From an uncultured Paracoccaceae bacterium (GTDB taxonomy: Bacteria; Pseudomonadota; Alphaproteobacteria; Rhodobacterales; Rhodobacteraceae), in assembly GCA_937900975.1 (NCBI GenBank), contig CALCPC010000391.1, positions 1 to 6,293 on the forward strand: DNA of 6,293 nucleotides, written 5' to 3'. Of this stretch, positions 1 to 5,737 are shown one piece after another (positions within the stretch are counted from its first letter, which is position 1; every line of letters starts with the position of its first letter). The notes beneath the pieces are model-generated. The model ran no database searches. It was not told where the DNA came from and saw only the letters and a list, made by a program, of their open reading frames with translations. The position numbers and the translations under genes were made by a program.

Positions 1-1464
1 ATTTATGACTGGCATTTACAGGGAAAAAACCTGATCTGCTGCGTGCATGACTGGGACTATCGTTTGGACACGGGCGTGTCGGAATACGCGAATTCGGAAA
101 AGCTGCCGCGGTTTGAAAGCTGGATCGATGGGGATGCGGTGCGTGTCAATGTCGAGGAGATCGCCGCATGGGCCAAGGATAACCCCCAGCCCTTCGACCG
201 AGACAGCTATCTCGGCCTTTACGCCGACACAAGCCACGGCACGGCAGAGGAGCCGAGCAATGGTGAGATCCAGCACTATGCCAAGTTCGGCCTGGCCAAG
301 ACCGGCCATCACGGCACGGTCTCTTCGATGGGCGTGCCCCGCATGCAGCTGCCGGTTTGGGATGACATTCAGATTGTGACCGGACAGTTGGCCCGCCCGC
401 CCTTGCTGGACGACCATCACGTTGCGACGGAGGTTGTGATCGGCCCCAACGCGCAAAAACCCCTGCGCTTGGAGATTCCGCTGTTTGTGTCGGACATGAG
501 CTTTGGCGCCTTGAGCGAACCGGCCAAAGTGGCCCTGGCCGAGGGGGCAGAGCGCGCCGGCACCGGCATCTGTTCGGGCGAGGGGGGAATGCTGCCGGAA
601 GAGCAGGCAGCCAACACGCGGTATTTCTACGAATTGGCGTCGGCGCGGTTCGGGTTTTCCTGGGATAAGCTGACCGGGGTTCAGGCTTTTCACTTCAAAG
701 GCGGGCAGGGGGCCAAAACCGGCACCGGTGGGCACCTGCCCGGGGCCAAAGTGAAGGGCAAAATCGCGGAGGTTCGCGGGTTGGACGAGGGCCAGTCGGC
801 CATCTCGCCCTCGCGCTTTCCCGATTGGACGGAGGTTTCCGAAATCAAGGCCTTTGCAGACCAGGTTCGGGATCGGACCGGCGGTATTCCCATCGGCTAT
901 AAGCTGTCGGCGCAAAACATTGAGCGTGACATCGATGCGGCCTTGGAGGTGGGCGTCGACTACATCATCCTCGACGGCCGCGGCGGCGGGACGGGGGCGG
1001 CGCCGACGATTTTTCGCGACAACATCTCGGTGCCGACAATCCCCGCGCTGGCCCGCGCCCGTGCGCATCTCGACCGCCAGGGCAGGGGCGACGTGACGCT
1101 GGTGATCACGGGCGGCCTGCGCACCGCCCCCGATTTCATCAAAGCGTTGGCCTTGGGCGCGGATGCAATCGCCGTGTCCAATGCCGCGATGCAGGCGATT
1201 GGCTGCCTGGCGATGCGGGCCTGTCATACCAACAATTGCCCCGTGGGGATCGCAACCCAAAAGCCTCATCTTGTCAGCCGCCTGACGGTCGACAAATCGG
1301 CCGAGCGGCTGGCCAATTTCTTCGAGGCGACCGTTGAGTTGATGCAGGTGATGGCGCGGGCCTGCGGCCATGATCATCTGCAGAAATTTTGTCCCGAGGA
1401 TCTGATCACATGGAAACCGGAGATGGAGCGTTTGGCCGGCGTGCGCTTTGGCGGTGTGGCATAG
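1..1464 (+). CDS. Rieske [2Fe-2S]-glutamate synthase (FMN, 3Fe-4S) fusion protein, 5'-partial
   Basis: The frame is open from base 1 to the TAG at 1462-1464, giving 487 visible residues. A GTG at 43 could be called the start, but it lies inside a conserved motif, so the gene almost surely begins upstream. Visible residues 13-25 (CCVHDWDYRLDTG) match the second Rieske cluster box, C-x2-H followed by W-x-Y/F-D-x-x-TG. The first C-x-H box would lie left of the window. Residues from about 110 to the end are the glutamate-synthase central/FMN domain: PLFVSDMSFGALS, then GYKLSAQ with Lys301, the Gly-rich DGRGGGTGAAP at 325-335 and the phosphate-binding GGLRT at 371-375. Cys402, Cys408 and Cys413 (C-x5-C-x4-C, then PVGIATQ) match the 3Fe-4S ligand spacing of bacterial GltB. 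No class II glutaminase domain is seen. In the family this domain makes glutamate, or an N-substituted glutamate, from 2-oxoglutarate. The Rieske domain may pass electrons to the 3Fe-4S cluster (inference). The true substrate is unknown. Close relatives in domain make-up include the N-methylglutamate synthase subunit MgsC, but that protein lacks this cysteine cluster. Confidence 0.88.
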   Translation: MYDWHLQGKNLICCVHDWDYRLDTGVSEYANSEKLPRFESWIDGDAVRVNVEEIAAWAKDNPQPFDRDSYLGLYADTSHGTAEEPSNGEIQHYAKFGLAKTGHHGTVSSMGVPRMQLPVWDDIQIVTGQLARPPLLDDHHVATEVVIGPNAQKPLRLEIPLFVSDMSFGALSEPAKVALAEGAERAGTGICSGEGGMLPEEQAANTRYFYELASARFGFSWDKLTGVQAFHFKGGQGAKTGTGGHLPGAKVKGKIAEVRGLDEGQSAISPSRFPDWTEVSEIKAFADQVRDRTGGIPIGYKLSAQNIERDIDAALEVGVDYIILDGRGGGTGAAPTIFRDNISVPTIPALARARAHLDRQGRGDVTLVITGGLRTAPDFIKALALGADAIAVSNAAMQAIGCLAMRACHTNNCPVGIATQKPHLVSRLTVDKSAERLANFFEATVELMQVMARACGHDHLQKFCPEDLITWKPEMERLAGVRFGGVA

Positions 1465-1507
1465 GCGGCGTCGCGCCCTGACCGCGCTGCGGTGTCGAAA
1501 CGCCGCC
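1464..1507 (+). terminator. Nested hairpin at the 3' end of the glutamate synthase gene
   Basis: GGCGGCGT at 1464-1471 is exactly complementary to ACGCCGCC at 1500-1507. Inside the loop, ACCGC (1481-1485) pairs with GCGGT (1489-1493). The stem starts on the last base of the stop codon. No T-run follows, so this is not a standard intrinsic terminator. It could protect the 3' end of the mRNA or be a chance fold in GC-rich DNA. Confidence 0.3.
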
Positions 1508-1594
1508 CATCACTGCGAACGTCGCCGCGCCTTCGACCCTAGGTATCGCCCCTGCAGCCAAAACACGCCCTAACCGGCTGGTATCCGATCCGTG

Positions 1595-1655
1595 GCCCCG
1601 CCCTTCGAACTGGGGCGGGCGATCTTGGTCAGGCGAACTTGGGCGGGGCGTTTTT
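1595..1655 (+). terminator. Candidate intrinsic terminator downstream of the glutamate synthase gene
   Basis: GCCCCGCCC at 1595-1603 is perfectly complementary over 9 bp to GGGCGGGGC at 1641-1649. One G and then TTTTT (1651-1655) follow, which is the form of a Rho-independent terminator for plus-strand transcripts, about 130 bp after the stop. The loop is long (37 nt). It contains a second copy of the right arm (1613-1619), which can form a competing 7-bp hairpin with 1597-1603 that has no T-run. On the minus strand no T-run follows, so it would not act on the converging amidohydrolase transcript. Confidence 0.5.
1606..1647. repeat. Short direct repeat, 14 bp, 28-bp period
   Basis: CGAACTGGGGCGGG at 1606-1619 recurs as CGAACTTGGGCGGG at 1634-1647, with 13 of 14 bases identical. 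Both copies supply a G-rich arm able to pair with the C-rich arm at 1595-1603. The duplication therefore seems to create the alternative hairpins described for the terminator. Confidence 0.6.
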
Positions 1656-2377
1656 CAAGACTGTGGCCCCCGCCGCGTCTCGCACCCCAGGCGTCCCGTC
1701 AGGCAAGAAAGCCCGCGTCCAAGGCCGTTCGGCACCGCCTCCGCCTAAAGCGTTATGCCGCGCGCAAATCGGTCGCCGGGACCGTTTTGCGAGACGCGCC
1801 TTGCCTTGCTCCGCGCGCAACTTGCCGTCACCGAAAAGCGTCCGCCGGTCGCAGAGATCGGCGTAAGAGGTCGCCAAAGGTCTGAAGGCGAAAGACTTGG
1901 CTGGCACCGGCCCCCGATCGGCCGAGGTCACAGCCTGGCAGGCCGAGCGATGGGCCCCGTCTCGGCGAGGGCACGCCGTGTGCGCGCTGCGGCCCATTCG
2001 CCCGATTTGGACCCGGGAGGATGGTAAGGAGGCCATTTCCGTGTGCGCTGTCTTTGCAATGGGGTGTCGTAGAGGCGCAAATTCGGGGTTGTCGGGGCGT
2101 ATTCCAGCGGCGCAGCCGTCGCCGCCCACAGTCTGAAGATACGAAAACGGCAAACAACCAAACACGCTAGGGTGTCGATGGCGCCGTGGGTGGATGATGA
2201 CGATATCGTTGTGTGTCCAGCGTCTTAAGTGGCGTCGTCTGCGATCCATGTTCACCTCTGGGCTTTTGGCCCGTGTGCCGCGCCCGCAGGGGGCACGAGA
2301 CCCTCCAAGAAGAAACACCTGCCGTCTCTAACAAGAGCGCTGCAGATGCGATGGAAGGCCTTTGCTGCGGACGGCGA
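1656..2377. other. Gene-poor stretch between convergent genes
   Basis: No recognisable gene lies here. Several frames on both strands stay open for 75-230 codons, as expected in GC-rich DNA, but their translations are rich in Arg, Pro and Ala and show no family motif. The most tempting is a minus-strand frame from an ATG at 2249, preceded by GAGGTG, running to 1629 (206 codons). It was not called because its composition is unlike a folded protein and competing frames overlap it. The stretch may be a gene decayed beyond recognition. No tRNA, CRISPR or insertion sequence was seen. Confidence 0.5.
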
Positions 2378-3763
2378 TCAAAGAAGGCTTTGACGGGCCA
2401 CGTGCGTGCCATCCCTCTGCCCCACTGGCGCGCCGTCCAGCATGACTGTCTTGCCGCGTAGAATGCTGCGGACCGGCCAGCCCGTGACCTCAAACCCCTC
2501 CCACGGCGTGTAGTCGGAGCCGTGATGCAGAGCGTCTTGCGTGATCTTCTTTGACACCAAAGGGTCCCACAGCACGATGTCGGCATCCTTTCCGACAGCA
2601 ATCGCGCCTTTTTGCTGAAGGCCGTAGATACGGGCATGGTTCGTCGCCGTGAGCGCGGCAAAAGTCTCAAGACTGACACGGCCCTTCGCTACACCTTCGG
2701 AGAAAAGAATGGGCAGGCGCGTTTCCACCCCAGGAATGCCGTTGGGAATGTTCCGGAAGGAGGCGCGCGCGCCCGGCGCGTCCTTGCCCGCGGTGTCGGC
2801 AAACCGGAACGGGCAGTGATCGGATGAAAACACGTCGAAGGCGCCGCGCTCAATGCCGGCCCAGATCGCAGCTTGTTCGCTGGTGTCGCGCGGTGGTGGA
2901 GAGCAGACCCATTTGGCGCCTTCAAAACCGGCCCGGTCCAGATCGTCAGCCGTAAGCGTGATGTATTGCGGGCAGGTTTCGGCAAACACGCGCACACCGC
3001 GCGCTTTCGCGCGTTCGATCTCGTTCAGCGCCGCGCCGTTGGATACATGCACGATCATAACGGGCACGCCGGCAATCTCGGCAAGGGTTGTCGCCCGATG
3101 CGTTGCTTCACGCTCGACCGGGATGGGGCGCGTGCGCGCATGATGCACCGGCTGGATGCGTCCGTCGCGCTCGGCCTTGTCGCGCAGAAACTCGATGGCG
3201 TCCTCGTTTTCCGCATGCACCATGGTGAGCGCGCCGTGCTCGCGCGCCACGTCCATCACCTGCAGGATCTCTCCGTCCGTCAGGCGCATGCCCTGGTAGG
3301 TCATGAACACCTTAAAGCTGGTCATGCCCTGGGCAATCAGCGAGGGCAAATCCTGTCCGAGCGTGGTTGGATCGACGCTTTTCACAATCAGATGAAAGGA
3401 AACGTCGATCAGGCACTGTCCGTCGGCTTTGGCGCGATAGGCCGTGACCGCGTCCCGCAGGGTCTGGCCGTCCTCTGGCAGACAAAAGGGCATGATGGTC
3501 GTGTTGCCGCCGCAGGCCGCCGCCGTGGTTGCCGAAGCGAAGTCATCGGCCATCTCGATCCCCGGTCCGGAAGGCTGCGAGATATGCACATGACTGTCGA
3601 TGCCGCCGGGCATCGCGATGAGCCCCTTTGCGTCGATGATCTCCGCGCCGCCCAACCCGGTGCCGAGCGACGCAATACGTCCTTGCAAGACCCCGATGTC
3701 ACAGTTCGACACGCCGCCGGACGTCACAACACGGGCGTCTTTTATAACCAGATCATGGTGCAT
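2378..3763 (-). CDS. Cyclic amidohydrolase, D-hydantoinase/dihydropyrimidinase family
   Basis: This 461-residue protein has the usual length for cytosolic D-hydantoinases and dihydropyrimidinases (about 457-480). These enzymes hydrolyse the ring amide of hydantoins or 5,6-dihydropyrimidines with a two-metal centre. All expected ligands are present: His58 and His60 in GGIDSHVH, Lys151 in TSFKVFMTY (the lysine carboxylated in the family), His183 in MVHAENED, His239 in IVHVSN and Asp315 in SSDHCPF. Tyr156 sits where the family has its transition-state tyrosine. The start is the ATG at 3763, with AGGA seven bases upstream. A TTG at 3826 in the same frame would add 21 unconserved residues and was rejected. 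The residues after the first His pair (ISQPSGPGIEMADDF) differ from classic dihydropyrimidinases as I recall them, so the substrate may differ. The remnant of a GntR-type regulator lies just upstream on the same strand, and a TRAP transporter is divergent beyond it. Allantoinase is less likely on motif grounds. The exact substrate cannot be assigned. Confidence 0.9.
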   Translation of the reverse strand: MHHDLVIKDARVVTSGGVSNCDIGVLQGRIASLGTGLGGAEIIDAKGLIAMPGGIDSHVHISQPSGPGIEMADDFASATTAAACGGNTTIMPFCLPEDGQTLRDAVTAYRAKADGQCLIDVSFHLIVKSVDPTTLGQDLPSLIAQGMTSFKVFMTYQGMRLTDGEILQVMDVAREHGALTMVHAENEDAIEFLRDKAERDGRIQPVHHARTRPIPVEREATHRATTLAEIAGVPVMIVHVSNGAALNEIERAKARGVRVFAETCPQYITLTADDLDRAGFEGAKWVCSPPPRDTSEQAAIWAGIERGAFDVFSSDHCPFRFADTAGKDAPGARASFRNIPNGIPGVETRLPILFSEGVAKGRVSLETFAALTATNHARIYGLQQKGAIAVGKDADIVLWDPLVSKKITQDALHHGSDYTPWEGFEVTGWPVRSILRGKTVMLDGAPVGQRDGTHVARQSLL

Positions 3764-3770
3764 CGGTGTT

Positions 3771-3774
3771 TCCT
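3771..3774 (-). promoter_or_regulatory. Ribosome binding site of the amidohydrolase gene
   Basis: On the minus strand AGGA precedes the ATG at 3763 by seven bases. This supports that start over the upstream TTG at 3826. Confidence 0.7.
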
Positions 3775-3857
3775 GTCCTTCGGGGGCATTTTCTGAAATA
3801 TCGGTGGATACGGATGAAGGGCGCAAGCCTGCTTTGGTTTAAATGCCGTGTCGCAGG

Positions 3858-4371
3858 CCAATTGAGCCGCGCCGGCTGGCAAATGCCTGCAATGCGCATG
3901 CTTTCGGACAACCGATGCGCGGCTGCAGTCGCATCACGGCCATCCAGCGCTTGATTTCTGCAATATCTCGCCAGTTGCGATTTCGGCGATAAGCAGTTGA
4001 AACGCCCTGGACGGGGCGATGACATCCGGCCAGTTCTGCGCGCTGTCGATAGGGCTTTAACGCCGTGCAGCTGCCGCGAAGGTCACCGTCTCGCCGGCGT
4101 GTTTTGCAATCCTGACCGCAGTGGAGTTTCGTGCAGCAAGAAGACCGTCTGACGCCCGCGGCGCCGGTTTGGCGACAGGGGCGCGGCGGTTCGGCACGCG
4201 CCTGCCCAGTCCCTCAAACCTCTACCGGTTCAGGGCTTTGCCGATTGCGCGGCGCCGAGGGGCGCTACGGTATCCGTCGCGCAGGCATATGCTCGGCACG
4301 GACCGGCGCGACAGGATCGCATCGCAAAGACTGAGAATGACCGCGTCCTCGGACGCTTGCGCAGCCTTCAC
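3858..4371 (-). pseudogene. Decayed GntR/FadR-type (FCD) transcriptional regulator
   Basis: On the minus strand, a GTG at 4371 preceded by AAGGA opens a frame that reads like the winged helix-turn-helix of a GntR regulator: DAILSRRSVP, then RRRAIGKALNR, and after a TAG at 4222-4224 the wing-like FEGLGRRVPNRRAPVAKP. The same frame continues to RAFQLLIAEIATGEIL (4008-3961), matching the FH-x2-IA-x3-GN-x-IL helix of the FCD effector domain, although the metal-ligand His is Gln here. Further stops lie at 4057-4059 and 3934-3936. A second frame then carries ALDGRDATAAAHRLSESM (3950-3897), which resembles the last FCD helix (AL-x2-RDA-x-AA). The 171-codon span is shorter than the usual 220-250, and the gaps between boxes suggest deletions in the HTH and of about 45 residues inside the FCD. 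Family recognition is from recalled consensus, not a search. Intact GntR genes beside hydantoinase or TRAP genes are common local regulators, so loss here probably altered control of the module. Confidence 0.6.
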
Positions 4372-4399
4372 CGTGACCTGATCCTTTGCGGTATCGGCG

Positions 4400-4661
4400 C
4401 CAGCTATGATTAATTCTTAAGCTTTCAAAGATCCGACCGGCCGCTGCGATGGCAATGGAACTTTAAGCTAAGATGCTGAATACATGCGATTAATTGGAGA
4501 TTTAACCCGAAGACGCGTATTCGGTGTCTGAACAATGCACCCATATTAAACTTGTATTGTTAACAATCTTTGCCTTCGATCAATTGGGGATCTTGTCTTT
4601 CTCTCACACTCCAGGTTGAGCGTGTCAGCCAGGTCGGCAATGGGCCCGGCGTGCAGGCGAC
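4400..4661 (+). promoter_or_regulatory. AT-rich leader upstream of the TRAP operon
   Basis: This stretch is clearly richer in A and T than its flanks, as expected of a promoter region, and lies between the divergent regulator remnant and the transporter genes. It contains two copies of GATTAATT exactly 80 bp apart (4408-4415 and 4488-4495), two copies of TTAAGCT (4417-4423 and 4463-4469) and a 12-bp palindrome. I found no -35/-10 pair close to the sigma-70 consensus. TTGCCT at 4570 and TATTAA at 4544 are only partial matches, so no promoter start is proposed. Confidence 0.4.
4556..4567. promoter_or_regulatory. Perfect 12-bp palindrome, candidate operator
   Basis: ATTGTTAACAAT is its own reverse complement and lies about 95 bp before the transporter start. 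The core TTGT-TA-ACAA resembles the GT...AC half-sites bound by FadR-type GntR proteins, although the spacing is one base shorter than the usual TNGTNNNACNA. It may be the operator of the decayed regulator next door (inference). Confidence 0.4.
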
Positions 4662-5726
4662 ATGCGCGTATCGAAAGGAACACCCTTAGTGAACAATCCT
4701 GTCATCCTTGCCGCGGCGCTCTCGGGGGCGCTTTCACTCGCAGGCGCCGCCGATGCGCAATCCATGCGCGTGATCGCCCAGAACGAGGAGCAGCGCGCGC
4801 AATACACTGCCGAGGCCGTTGCCGTATCCGCGCTGTCGGAGGCGGGCTTTGCGGTGAACCGCAGCGAATATCAGGCCGTGGGCATCAACCTGGCCGATGG
4901 GTTGCGCCTCTTGAGCACGGGCGCTTTCGACATGGCGACCATCCAGGTCGGCAGCGTTGCAAAGGATGACCCGTTTCTCGAAGGCATCGACCTGATCGGC
5001 GTCTCGACGAATATGGCCGACCTAAAAGATGCCGTCGAAGCCTACCGCGCGGTGTTCAACGCGCGTCTCGAAGAAAAATTCGGCGTGACGGCCGCCGCGA
5101 TTTGGCCCTTCGGCACACAGGTCTTTTTGTGCAATTCCGACATGGCCTCGCTGGCCGATCTCGATGGCCTGAAGGTCCGCTCTTTCACCGCGTCGATGTC
5201 GACATTGCTTGAAGAGCTTGGCGCCACCCCGGTCACGCTGTCCTTCCCGGAAGTCTACCCAGCCCTCCAGCGCGGTGTTGCCACATGTGGCGTGACCTCG
5301 CCGACCTCATCGAACACCGGCAAATGGCCGGAGGTCACGACGCATTTATATCCGCTTTCGGTGTCGGGTTCGGTGCAGGCGCATATGGTTAATCTCGACT
5401 GGCTGAACGGCCTGAGCGACGCGGACCGGGCGGCGTTCGATGCGATCATGGCGGAGATGGAGGCGGAACTCTGGGACGTTGCGATCAACACGAACGGCAC
5501 AGCCCAAGCCTGCTCGACCGGCGGGGATTGCCCGGAGGGCGGAATCTACACCTCGTACGGCATGACGCTGGTGTCGGTCAGTGATGCGGACAAGGCGAAG
5601 GTGGCTGCAATCTCGGCATCCGCTGTTCTGCCCGAATGGGCGGCCAAGTGCGAAGCGTCCTATCCGGGCTGTACCCAGGTTTGGAACGACACCGTCGGTG
5701 CGGCGCGCGGTCTGACCATCGAGTAA
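4662..5726 (+). CDS. dctP: TRAP transporter solute-binding protein, DctP family
   Basis: This 354-residue periplasmic binding protein captures a substrate, usually a carboxylate, and hands it to the TRAP membrane subunits. Residues 1-32 form a signal peptide: Arg2 and Lys5, a hydrophobic Ala/Leu stretch and an A-D-A cleavage site before Gln33. Family hallmarks include LADLDGLKVR ending in Arg173, the position of the carboxylate-clamping Arg in DctP proteins, and the helix LSFPEVYPALQRGV at 193-206. The loop after it reads ATCGVTSPTS instead of the common DGxExP. Six cysteines (157, 209, 284, 290, 330, 337) are unusual for the family and may form disulfides in the periplasm. A GTG at 4689, with AAGGA at 4675-4679, is an alternative start. 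It has the better ribosome site but leaves no positive residue before the hydrophobic core, so the ATG was preferred. The next gene starts 11 bases after the stop. The substrate is unknown. Confidence 0.88.
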   Translation: MRVSKGTPLVNNPVILAAALSGALSLAGAADAQSMRVIAQNEEQRAQYTAEAVAVSALSEAGFAVNRSEYQAVGINLADGLRLLSTGAFDMATIQVGSVAKDDPFLEGIDLIGVSTNMADLKDAVEAYRAVFNARLEEKFGVTAAAIWPFGTQVFLCNSDMASLADLDGLKVRSFTASMSTLLEELGATPVTLSFPEVYPALQRGVATCGVTSPTSSNTGKWPEVTTHLYPLSVSGSVQAHMVNLDWLNGLSDADRAAFDAIMAEMEAELWDVAINTNGTAQACSTGGDCPEGGIYTSYGMTLVSVSDADKAKVAAISASAVLPEWAAKCEASYPGCTQVWNDTVGAARGLTIE

Positions 5727-5737
5727 CGGCGCGTCTT

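Noticed and set aside
16..1377. Long minus-strand open frame opposite the glutamate synthase gene
   Set aside because: It is a shadow of a GC-rich gene. The plus strand carries clear family motifs across the same span.
43..1464. GTG at 43 as the true start of the glutamate synthase gene
   Set aside because: The frame is open to base 1, and the GTG falls between the Cys and His of the Rieske second box, so starting there would cut a conserved motif.
1758..1820. CCGCGCGCAA occurring twice, 53 bp apart
   Set aside because: A 10-bp GC-rich word recurring once is expected by chance in DNA of this composition, and no longer similarity surrounds it.
1629..2249. Minus-strand 206-codon frame with a GAGGTG ribosome-like site before an ATG at 2249
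   Set aside because: The translation is dominated by Arg, Pro and Ala, has no recognisable motif, and overlaps several equally long frames on both strands.
2260..2272. GGGC-TTTTG-GCCC hairpin as a terminator for the amidohydrolase
   Set aside because: The stem has only four pairs and no T-run follows on the minus strand.
2873..3796. Plus-strand 307-codon frame opposite the amidohydrolase
   Set aside because: It is antisense to an enzyme with all its catalytic residues, and its own translation shows no family features.
4121..4381. Plus-strand small frames over the regulator remnant
   Set aside because: They are antisense to minus-strand sequence that carries GntR-like motifs, and they are Arg-rich without motifs.
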